Shown piece after piece: positions 17,901 to 24,798 of a DNA stretch of 64,000 bases. A model generated the notes under the pieces. It saw only the letters and a list, made by a program, of their open reading frames with translations. It made no database searches and had not been told where the DNA came from. Location: positions 930,001-994,000 of the forward strand of contig NZ_CP119779.1 of assembly GCF_029338195.1 (NCBI RefSeq), written 5' to 3'. This DNA is from Haloarcula litorea (lineage in GTDB: Archaea; Halobacteriota; Halobacteria; Halobacteriales; Haloarculaceae). Every line of letters starts with the position of its first letter. Position 1 is the first letter of the stretch. The position numbers and the translations under genes are program-made.

Positions 17901-19049
17901 TCACCACTCCGCGACGCTCCCGTCGTCGTGTCGCCAGACGGGGTTGTGCCAGTCGACGTCGCCGGCCTGCTCGCGGACGTGGTCGTGGTCGACGTCGACC
18001 CCGAGGCCGGGACCGTCCGGCAGGTCGACGTAGCCGTCCCGGTACTCGAACACCGAGGGGTCCGCGAGGTAGTCGAGCACGTCGCTGGTCTCGTTGTAGT
18101 GGATGTCCAGGCTCTGTTCCTGGATGAGCGCCGCCGGCGAGCAGGCGTCGACCTGGAGACAGGAGGCCAGCGCGATCGGCCCCAGCGGACAGTGGGGGGC
18201 CATCGCCACGTCGTAGGCCTCGGCCATCGCCGCGATCTTCTTGACCTCGGTGATGCCGCCGGCGTGGGAGAGGTCGGGCTGGATGACGTCGACACAGCCC
18301 TGCTCGAAGATCTCCTTGAAGTCCCACCGGGAGAACATCCGCTCGCCGGTGGCGATGGGGGTAGTCGTGTGCTCGGCGATCTCCGGCAGCGCCTCGTTGT
18401 GCTCGGGGAGGACGGGCTCCTCGACGAACATCGGGTCGTACGGCTCCAGGGCCTTGGCGAGCCGCTTCGCCATCGACTTCGAGACGCGGCCGTGGAAGTC
18501 GACGCCGATGTCCACGTCCTGACCGACGGCCTCCCGGACCGCGGCGATGCGGTCCTCGGCTGCCCGGACGGCCGCCGGCGAGTCGACGTGGCGCAGTTCC
18601 GGCGTGGCGTTCATCTTCAGCGCCGTGAACCCCTCCTCGACCTTCTCGCGGGCGGCGTCGGCGACCCCCTCCGGTCGGTCGCCGCCGACCCACTGGTAGA
18701 CCCGCATCCGCTCGCGGGCCTTGCCGCCCAGCAGCTCGTAGACCGGTGCCTCGAAGTACTTGCCCTTGATGTCCCACAGCGCCTGGTCGATGCCCGCGAT
18801 GGCGCTCATCAGGACCGGGCCGCCGCGGTAGAACCCGCCGCGGTACATGGTCTGCCAGTGGTCCTCGATCGCGAGGGGGTCCTCGCCCAGCAGGTAGGTG
18901 TCGAGTAGCTCCTCGACGGCCGTCCTGACGGTGCGGGCCCGCCCCTCGACGACGGGTTCCCCCCAGCCGACCAGCCCGCTGCTGGTCTCCAGGCGCAGGA
19001 ACAGCCAGCGCGGCGGTACCTCGTAGAGATCGTAGTCAGTGATGATCAT
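17901..19049 (-). CDS. dgoD: D-galactonate dehydratase
   Basis: A 382-residue enolase-superfamily enzyme (mandelate racemase group) that dehydrates D-galactonate to 2-keto-3-deoxygalactonate. Similarity to bacterial DgoD is high along the whole length, including PPRWLFL, the GWGEPVVEGRARTV block, YRGGFYRGGP, GIDQALWDIKGK, the metal ligands in DFHGRV, VEEPV and TGERMFSR, the APHCPLGPIALASCLQ block and the C-terminal NPVWRHDDGSVAEW. It overlaps the upstream ATPase gene by four bases (ATGA), so it is part of the transport operon. This ties the transporter to galactose catabolism by the De Ley-Doudoroff pathway. The later kinase and aldolase are not in the window. Confidence 0.94.
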   Translation of the reverse strand: MIITDYDLYEVPPRWLFLRLETSSGLVGWGEPVVEGRARTVRTAVEELLDTYLLGEDPLAIEDHWQTMYRGGFYRGGPVLMSAIAGIDQALWDIKGKYFEAPVYELLGGKARERMRVYQWVGGDRPEGVADAAREKVEEGFTALKMNATPELRHVDSPAAVRAAEDRIAAVREAVGQDVDIGVDFHGRVSKSMAKRLAKALEPYDPMFVEEPVLPEHNEALPEIAEHTTTPIATGERMFSRWDFKEIFEQGCVDVIQPDLSHAGGITEVKKIAAMAEAYDVAMAPHCPLGPIALASCLQVDACSPAALIQEQSLDIHYNETSDVLDYLADPSVFEYRDGYVDLPDGPGLGVDVDHDHVREQAGDVDWHNPVWRHDDGSVAEW

Positions 19050-20176
19050 GTTGAGTCGCTCGCGACGTAGTCACTCACCGCAACGTCCGTGTCCTCGGTC
19101 TTGGTCTTCAGGGCGTCGCCGGTCGCCGCGTCGAAGAGGTACAGCGACGCCTCGTCGAACCCGAGCGTGACCGTCTCGTCGGGGTCGGGCCGCACGCTCG
19201 GGTCGATGCGGGCGGTCACGTCGTGGTCGCCCATCCGCATATAGAGGAAGTTCTCGTTGCCCATCGGTTCGACGACGGTCACCGTCGCCTCGTTGCCGGA
19301 CTCGGTCAGCCGGAGGTCCTCCGGGCGGATGCCGACGCGGACGCGGTCGCGGTCGCCCAGCGGCCCGGCCTCCGAGAGCCGGTAGCTGAAACCGCCCGGC
19401 CCGTGCAGCGTCTCGCCGTCGACCTCGGCGGTGAAGAGGTTGATGCTCGGGCTGCCGATGAAGTCCGCGACGAACTCGTTTTCCGGCGTCCGGTACACCT
19501 CCTCGGCGGTGCCGACCTGCTGGAGCTCGCCGTCGTTCATCACGGCGATGCGGTCGCCCATCGCCATCGCCTCCGTCTGGTCGTGAGTGACGTACACCGT
19601 GGTCACGTCCAGTTCGTGCTGGAGTTCCTGGAGTTCGGTCCGCATCTGGGCCCGGAGCTTCGCGTCCAGGTTCGAGAGCGGCTCGTCCATCAGGAACACC
19701 TCGGGGTCGCGGACGATGGCCCGTCCGAGTGCGACCCGCTGCTGTTGGCCCCCCGAGAGGTCTCGGGGTTTCTTGATCAACAGCTCGGAGATCCCCAGCA
19801 TCTCGGCGGCCTCGTCGACCCGCTGGTCGATCTCCTCGCCGGACAGCTCCGAGGACAGGCGCAGGCCGAAGCCGATGTTGCGCCGCACGTTCATATGCGG
19901 GTACAGCGCGTAGTTCTGGAACACCATCGCGACGTCGCGGTCGCGTGCCCGCAGGTCGGTCACGTCCGCGTCGTCGAAGGTGATGGTGCCCGACGTTACC
20001 TCCTCGAGCCCAGCGACCGAGCGCAGCGTCGTCGTCTTGCCACAGCCCGAGGGGCCGACGAGGACGAGGAACTCCCCGTCCCGGACCGTCAGGTCGAGGT
20101 CCTCGACGGCGACGATGGTGCCCGCGTCGGGGTCGCTGAACTCCTTCCGTATCGTGTCTAGGTCGATTCGTGCCAT
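19046..20176 (-). CDS. Sugar ABC transporter ATPase (MsmK/UgpC type)
   Basis: A 376-residue ABC ATPase energising sugar import. Walker A is GPSGCGKT, the signature is LSGGQQQ, Walker B ends LMDEPLSNLDAK, and the switch histidine is in VYVTHDQTEAMAM. The C-terminal 130 residues form the OB-fold regulatory domain (VRVGIRPEDLRL) of the MalK/UgpC class. It starts directly at the end of the permease gene (start codon overlaps the preceding stop) and ends overlapping dgoD, so the operon is tightly coupled. Confidence 0.95.
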   Translation of the reverse strand: MARIDLDTIRKEFSDPDAGTIVAVEDLDLTVRDGEFLVLVGPSGCGKTTTLRSVAGLEEVTSGTITFDDADVTDLRARDRDVAMVFQNYALYPHMNVRRNIGFGLRLSSELSGEEIDQRVDEAAEMLGISELLIKKPRDLSGGQQQRVALGRAIVRDPEVFLMDEPLSNLDAKLRAQMRTELQELQHELDVTTVYVTHDQTEAMAMGDRIAVMNDGELQQVGTAEEVYRTPENEFVADFIGSPSINLFTAEVDGETLHGPGGFSYRLSEAGPLGDRDRVRVGIRPEDLRLTESGNEATVTVVEPMGNENFLYMRMGDHDVTARIDPSVRPDPDETVTLGFDEASLYLFDAATGDALKTKTEDTDVAVSDYVASDST

Positions 20177-21021
20177 TATTCTTTGATAGACCCCGCGAGG
20201 ATCCCGCTGACGAACTGCCGTTGCAGGAAGATGAACAGCAGGAACAGCGGGATGATGCTCAGTGCCGCCGCCACCATAATCTGGTCGTAGTACACCCGCT
20301 GTGCGCCGACGATCTGGTTGATCGCGACGGGGATGGTGTACTTGCCCTGTTCGAGCACGACCAGCGGGAACAGGAACAGGTTCCACTGGAAGAGGAACAG
20401 GACGATGGCAAGCGCCGCCAGCGACGACTTCATCGTCGGCAGGGCGATGCGGTAGTACAGCTGGAACTCCGTCGCGCCGTCGATGCGGGCCGACTCCAGC
20501 AGGGCGTCGGGGATCTGCTTCATGTTCTGGCGCATCAGGAAGATCCCCAGCGGGTTCGCGGCCCACGGCAGGATGATGGCCCAGTAGCTGTTGGTCAGGC
20601 CCATCTGGGAGATCATCAGGAACAGCGGGATGACCAGCAGCTGGATCGGCAGCGTCAGCGTCGCCAGGATGGTGTAGAAGATGGGTTCCTTCGCCCGGAA
20701 GTCGTACTTCGCGAACGCGAACCCGCCCATCGAGCACAGCACCAGCGACAGCAGCGTGTACACCACGGCGATGAGCACGGAGTTGCCGATGCTGCGGATG
20801 AAGTTCACCCCCTGTCTGGACTGCAACGCCTCGAGGTTCGACAGGAAGTGGGTCCCGGGGATCAGCCGCGGGTCGGTCCCGGCCGCCAGGAACGCCTGCT
20901 CGGGCAGGGTCGAGGCGACGACGATCCAGTAGATCGGGACCATCATCAACACGACCAGCAGGAGGACGAACGCGTAGCCGAGGAACTTCCAGACGGCGTC
21001 CCGCCGGGTGTCCTCACGCAT
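20176..21021 (-). CDS. Sugar ABC transporter permease (MalG type)
   Basis: A 281-residue membrane protein with about six helices. The cytoplasmic EAA loop that docks to the ATPase is visible as ESARIDGATEFQLYYRIALP. It is the second permease, corresponding to MalG/UgpE. I chose the ATG at 21021; a GTG at 21030 would add three residues and lengthen the overlap with the first permease gene. The start overlaps the end of that gene by eight bases and the stop overlaps the ATPase start by one base. Confidence 0.93.
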   Translation of the reverse strand: MREDTRRDAVWKFLGYAFVLLLVVLMMVPIYWIVVASTLPEQAFLAAGTDPRLIPGTHFLSNLEALQSRQGVNFIRSIGNSVLIAVVYTLLSLVLCSMGGFAFAKYDFRAKEPIFYTILATLTLPIQLLVIPLFLMISQMGLTNSYWAIILPWAANPLGIFLMRQNMKQIPDALLESARIDGATEFQLYYRIALPTMKSSLAALAIVLFLFQWNLFLFPLVVLEQGKYTIPVAINQIVGAQRVYYDQIMVAAALSIIPLFLLFIFLQRQFVSGILAGSIKE

Positions 21022-22129
21022 CGTCGTCACCTCCGATGCTGATCTGGACGACCGAGAGGACGGCGACGATGCCCACGAGGACGACGGTCATCGCGCTGGC
21101 GTAGCCCAGCTGGAACTGCTGGAACGCCATATTGTAGATGTACATCACCAGCGTCCGGGTGGCCCGAAGCGGCGCGCCGCCCTCCGAGACGATCAGCGGC
21201 TCGGAGAACAGCCGGAAGGTCCCGATGGTCGAGGTGACGACGACGAACAGCAACACCGGCCGCAGCTGGGGCAGCGTCACGTACCGGAACTTCTCCCAGC
21301 GGTTCGCGCCGTCGATCTCGGCGGCCTCGTACAGCTGGGTCGGGACGTTCTGGAGCCCCGCCAGCAGGATGATCATGTTGTACCCGGTCCAGCGCCAGGT
21401 GACCGCCAGCACCAGCGAGAGCCGCGGCCAGAACCCGTCGCCCAGGACGCCCGCGAGCGGCCCGAGTATCTGCGTGCCGCCGCTGAGCCAGGGGACACGG
21501 GGCAGCCCCAGCCCGGTCAGGACGTAGTTGACCAGGCCGAACTCCTGGAGCAAGAGGAGGAAGACGGTCGCGTACGCGACGAGGTTCGCCGAGACGGGCA
21601 GGGCGATGGTCGTCCGGAAGACGCCCTTGAACCGCATCCACGAGGCGTTCAGCGCCAGGGCCAGCGCCAGCGCCAGCCCGATCATCAGCGGCACCTGGAC
21701 GAACAGGATGAAGGAGGTGTTCGCCAGGGCGTTGTGGAACAGGCCGTCGCCGAGCAGGCGCTGGTAGTTCGCCAGGCCGACGTACTCCAGGTTCGCGATA
21801 CGCGTCAGTTGGAAGTCGATCGGCCCGACGTCGATCCACAGCAGCGTCGCCGACCCGATCCCCTGGTAGTTGTGGAACGAGAGGTACACCGTGTAGAGGA
21901 TCGGGAACGCCAGGAACGTGGTGAACAGGACGAAGAACGGAGCCAGGAAGAGGTACGGCACGCTCACGGAGACGGGCGACCGGTCTGCCAGGTCCCGCGT
22001 GTAGCGGATCTGCCGCTGCCGGACCGGGCGGACGGCGTCGACGCCGGCCCGGAGGACCGGCTCGACCGCCGAGCGTGCGCGCTGGCGAACGGCGTCGACC
22101 CGCTCGCCGACCTGCGAGGTGACGGACAT
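21014..22129 (-). CDS. Sugar ABC transporter permease (MalF type)
   Basis: A 371-residue membrane protein with an N-terminal cytoplasmic region of about 55 residues that is rich in Arg, followed by six or more helices and the EAA loop EAAEIDGANRWEKFRYVTLP. It corresponds to the MalF/UgpA class. It lies ten bases after the binding-protein gene and overlaps the next permease, consistent with one transcript. Confidence 0.93.
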   Translation of the reverse strand: MSVTSQVGERVDAVRQRARSAVEPVLRAGVDAVRPVRQRQIRYTRDLADRSPVSVSVPYLFLAPFFVLFTTFLAFPILYTVYLSFHNYQGIGSATLLWIDVGPIDFQLTRIANLEYVGLANYQRLLGDGLFHNALANTSFILFVQVPLMIGLALALALALNASWMRFKGVFRTTIALPVSANLVAYATVFLLLLQEFGLVNYVLTGLGLPRVPWLSGGTQILGPLAGVLGDGFWPRLSLVLAVTWRWTGYNMIILLAGLQNVPTQLYEAAEIDGANRWEKFRYVTLPQLRPVLLFVVVTSTIGTFRLFSEPLIVSEGGAPLRATRTLVMYIYNMAFQQFQLGYASAMTVVLVGIVAVLSVVQISIGGDDDA

Positions 22130-22138
22130 ACGGGGTCG

Positions 22139-23515
22139 CTACGCGAGGTCCCGGTCGGTCCGTTCGGCCACCTGCTGTGCGGCCTGGTCGACGGCCTCTT
22201 TCGGCGTGATGGAGCCGTCGATCATCTGTCCGAGATAGGTGTTCATCGCCTTCGTGATCTCGGGCGTGTCCGTGGTGTAGACGTAGCTGGGGATCTCCGG
22301 GGCGATCTCGGCGAACATCCGGCCGGCGGCCTGGCCGCCCAGGAACTCCGACCCGGAGTCGAAGGCGTCCGACTCGTAGGCGGGCTTGTACGCCGGGAAG
22401 ATGCCGAAGCCCTCGTACATCTCGATCTGCATCTCCTTGCTCGCCAGCGTGAACTGCATGTAGTCGAACGCCCGCCGGGCCTTGGCGTCGCTGACCTGGT
22501 CGGCGATGACGAGGTTCGACCCGCCCCAGTTGGTCGCGCGGTTGCCGCCCGACTCGTAGGCCGGCGGCCGCATCACGCGCCAGTTACCAGACGTGTCGCC
22601 GAGTTCGGCCTTCAGCGTCCCCTCCATCCACGCGCCGCCGTACAGCGAGGCGATCGATCCCTCGCCGAAGCGGTTGAACCACTCGCTGGACCAGGAGGCG
22701 ACGCTCGAGGTGATGCCGGCGTCGTGGGCCTCCTTCATCTGGCGGGCCACCTGCAGGGACTTGTCGGAGTGGATGTTGACCGCGCCGCTGTCGGTAAAGG
22801 GCAGCCCGCCCAGCTGGCGGAACATCATCCGCCACATCCCGTCGTAGTCGTTGGGCGGGAGGTTCATCATCGCGATGTCGTCGGGGAGTTTCTCCCCCTC
22901 GGCGATGAACTGGTCCCACGTCTCGATGCTGTCCATATCGAGGCCGTGTTCCTGGACCACGTCGTTGCGGTAGAACGAGCCGACCGGCCCGATGTCCCAC
23001 GGGAGCGCGTAGGTGCTGCCGTCCTTGGTGAGCGGCCCCCACTTGCCGGAGACGAAGCCGTCCTTGATGCCGGCGTCCTCGATCCAGCCGCTGATGTCCC
23101 GGAGCCCGCCGGTGTCGACCCACGCGGCGGCGTCGACGCTCTCCATCGTCGCGATGGCCGGCGCGCCCGACCCCGAGAGCAGCCGCGACTTGAACTTGTC
23201 CTTCATGTTCGAGCGGCCGAACTGCTCGACGGTGACGTCGCCGCCGTTTGCCTCCTCGTAGGGGTCGTCGGTCAGGTCCAGCGACTTCGCCGCCACGTCC
23301 CAGCTCCAGGCCCGGACGCTCCCGGCCATCTGGGTCCCGCTGGTCGTCGTGCTGCCGCCGTCACCGCCTCCCCCGTCGCCGCCGTCGCCGCCGTCGCTAC
23401 CACCGCCACCGCCGCCTGACGGGTCGCCGGTGCCACAGCCTGCCAGCCCGGCCATCCCGGCCGCGCTGGCGAGTTTGAGGACGGTACGCCGATCGTAGTT
23501 GTGCTGATCCGCCAT
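22139..23515 (-). CDS. Sugar-binding lipoprotein of the ABC transporter
   Basis: A 458-residue extracellular solute-binding protein of the oligosaccharide-binding class. The N-terminus has a Tat motif (RRTVLKLASAAG) and lipobox LAGC with Cys27, followed by a Gly/Asp/Ser linker of about 35 residues, so it is exported folded and lipid-anchored. The mature domain has the class pattern (GWIEDAG ... YALPWDIGP ... FRQLGGLPF ... ASLYGGAWMEG). First gene of the operon, with a TATA box 27 bases before its ATG. The neighbouring galactosidases suggest a galactose-containing oligosaccharide ligand. Confidence 0.94.
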   Translation of the reverse strand: MADQHNYDRRTVLKLASAAGMAGLAGCGTGDPSGGGGGGSDGGDGGDGGGGDGGSTTTSGTQMAGSVRAWSWDVAAKSLDLTDDPYEEANGGDVTVEQFGRSNMKDKFKSRLLSGSGAPAIATMESVDAAAWVDTGGLRDISGWIEDAGIKDGFVSGKWGPLTKDGSTYALPWDIGPVGSFYRNDVVQEHGLDMDSIETWDQFIAEGEKLPDDIAMMNLPPNDYDGMWRMMFRQLGGLPFTDSGAVNIHSDKSLQVARQMKEAHDAGITSSVASWSSEWFNRFGEGSIASLYGGAWMEGTLKAELGDTSGNWRVMRPPAYESGGNRATNWGGSNLVIADQVSDAKARRAFDYMQFTLASKEMQIEMYEGFGIFPAYKPAYESDAFDSGSEFLGGQAAGRMFAEIAPEIPSYVYTTDTPEITKAMNTYLGQMIDGSITPKEAVDQAAQQVAERTDRDLA

Positions 23516-23537
23516 ACAGGTCGTATGTGATTATCCG

Positions 23538-23546
23538 TTACTTAAG
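23538..23546 (-). promoter_or_regulatory. TATA box of the galactoside transport operon
   Basis: On the minus strand this reads CTTAAGTAA, centred about 27 bases before the binding-protein ATG at 23515. The surrounding 323-base divergent region (23516-23838) is much richer in A and T than the genes. Confidence 0.6.
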
Positions 23547-23567
23547 CTCTTTGGTAAGTGAGAGAGA

Positions 23568-23576
23568 CACTGATAG
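23568..23576. promoter_or_regulatory. Degenerate IclR-box half-site
   Basis: CACTGATAG matches the left arm and spacer of the two complete boxes at 23657 and 23787; the other arm is degenerate. It sits about 22 bases upstream of the operon TATA box. Confidence 0.4.
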
Positions 23577-23632
23577 AACCACTCCCGTATTGCGTTTTTG
23601 GACGCTATCGGAGGGCATTACTGTCCGGAAAT

Positions 23633-23646
23633 ATACGATATCGTAT
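23633..23646. promoter_or_regulatory. 14-base perfect palindrome in the control region
   Basis: ATACGATATCGTAT is its own reverse complement. It is 10 bases from the first complete IclR box. It may be a separate operator for a different dimeric regulator. Confidence 0.45.
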
Positions 23647-23656
23647 GATTCCTTTA

Positions 23657-23673
23657 GTTCACCGATAGTGAAC
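23657..23673. promoter_or_regulatory. Candidate IclR operator A
   Basis: GTTCACCGATAGTGAAC has perfect 6-base arms (GTTCAC/GTGAAC) and a 5-base spacer. The same box recurs at 23787-23803 beside the iclR TATA box and as partial copies nearby, so it is the best operator candidate for the adjacent IclR-type regulator. Confidence 0.6.
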
Positions 23674-23786
23674 GCCTCGGCGGGTCTCGCCGGCGGACCG
23701 CACGCGAATCGGCGGTCAGACGTTCCCGAACACCCGCCGAGGCGGGGATTCGGAATCGACGACTTCGGGCCGGCCGCGGGAACGGC

Positions 23787-23803
23787 GTTCACTGATAGTG
23801 TAC
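23787..23803. promoter_or_regulatory. Candidate IclR operator B (at iclR promoter)
   Basis: GTTCACTGATAGTGTAC has the same arms as operator A with one mismatch. Its right arm covers the bases just upstream of the TATA box where TFB would contact the BRE, which suggests autoregulation by competition with TFB. Confidence 0.6.
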
Positions 23804-23805
23804 AG

Positions 23806-23813
23806 TATTTAAA
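23806..23813 (+). promoter_or_regulatory. TATA box of the IclR regulator gene
   Basis: TATTTAAA is centred about 30 bases before the ATG at 23839, fitting a leaderless or nearly leaderless mRNA. It directly follows operator B. Confidence 0.65.
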
Positions 23814-23838
23814 TGGTGGCGGCGCGTACGAGCGACCG

Positions 23839-24591
23839 ATGAGCGACTACCCCGTCGGGGCGACGGCGACGACGTTCGGCGTCGTCGAGGCACTGGTCGA
23901 ACGCGGCGAGGCGGGCGTCACCGAACTCGCCGACGCGCTCGACATCTCGAAGGGAGCGGCCCACAACCACCTGACGACGCTGACGCGCCTCGGCTTCGCG
24001 GTCCGGGAGGACGGCCGCTACCGCCTCAGCGCGGGCTTTCTCGACCTGGGGACCCGCGCCCGGGAGCGACTGACCGTCTACGAGGCGGCCCGCGGGGACG
24101 TGCGTCGGCTCGCGCGCGCCAGTGGCGAGGTCGCCAGCCTCGTCGTCGCGGAGGACGGCCGCGCCGCCTACCTCCTCGTCCGCGGGGACGCGGCCGACGA
24201 GATCGGCCACCGGGAGGGCCGCCGGACGCCGCTGCACGCCAGCGCCGCCGGGAAGGCGATCCTCGCCCACCTGCCGGACGGCGAGGTGGACGCCTTCCTC
24301 GACGAGCACACCCTCACACCCGAGACGGCCCAGACCGTCACCGACGCCGGGGCGTTGCGGGACCAGCTCCAGACCGTCCGCGAGCGAGGGGTCGCCTTCG
24401 ACCGGGAGGAGCAGACCCCGGGCGTGCGCAGCGTCGCGGCCCCCCTGACCGGCGAGGACGGCACCGCCGTCGGTGCCGTCAGCGTCGCCGGCCCCGTCGA
24501 CCGGATGAGCGGCAAGCGGCTGGAGGAGGACGTCACCGGACTGATTGTCAGCCGGGCGAACAGTATCTCGGTCGAGATATTCTCCGACTGA
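23839..24591 (+). CDS. IclR-family transcriptional regulator of the galactoside locus
   Basis: A 250-residue IclR regulator. The N-terminal winged helix-turn-helix (GVTELADALDISKGAAHNHL, about 32-51) is followed by the ligand-binding domain with the family pattern RRTPLHASAAGKAILAHLP and GVRSVAAPL. The ATG at 23839 follows the TATA box at the right distance; an upstream in-frame ATG would place the TATA box and operator B inside the coding region and is rejected. It is divergent from the transport operon and close to both galactosidases, so it very likely controls them. Its ligand is probably galactose or a pathway intermediate. Confidence 0.93.
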   Translation: MSDYPVGATATTFGVVEALVERGEAGVTELADALDISKGAAHNHLTTLTRLGFAVREDGRYRLSAGFLDLGTRARERLTVYEAARGDVRRLARASGEVASLVVAEDGRAAYLLVRGDAADEIGHREGRRTPLHASAAGKAILAHLPDGEVDAFLDEHTLTPETAQTVTDAGALRDQLQTVRERGVAFDREEQTPGVRSVAAPLTGEDGTAVGAVSVAGPVDRMSGKRLEEDVTGLIVSRANSISVEIFSD

Positions 24592-24639
24592 GAGCCGGAA
24601 ACATCTTCCCCATTCGTCAGAGCGCTCGGTGTCGTTTAT

Positions 24640-24649
24640 TATCAGTGAA
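24640..24649. promoter_or_regulatory. IclR-box half-site downstream of iclR
   Basis: TATCAGTGAA is the reverse complement of TTCACTGATA, the left arm plus spacer of operator B. It lies in the 207-base gap between the convergent ends of iclR and the beta-galactosidase gene, where no promoter is expected. Confidence 0.4.
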
Positions 24650-24740
24650 TGCGTCTTACTGGCGGACCCGAGCGCCTGAGACGGCAGTCTGTCGCCCGAC
24701 CTCCCGTGTTAATTGATACCAAACACCACCTCGTGTTTTC

Positions 24741-24751
24741 TATCGGTGAAC
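24741..24751. promoter_or_regulatory. IclR-box copy before the beta-galactosidase 3' end
   Basis: TATCGGTGAAC is the exact reverse complement of the first 11 bases of operator A (GTTCACCGATA); the second arm is degenerate. It lies 101 bases from the other half-site in the same convergent gap. Confidence 0.45.
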
Positions 24752-24798
24752 GAAAACGTCCCCGAGTGTGAGTAAAGAAGCACCTCCCGATTCTGACA

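Noticed and set aside
21008-23419. Long open frame on the plus strand opposite the ABC transporter genes
   Set aside because: Antisense to well-supported permease and binding-protein genes; its translation is arginine-, glutamine- and valine-rich with no recognisable domain.
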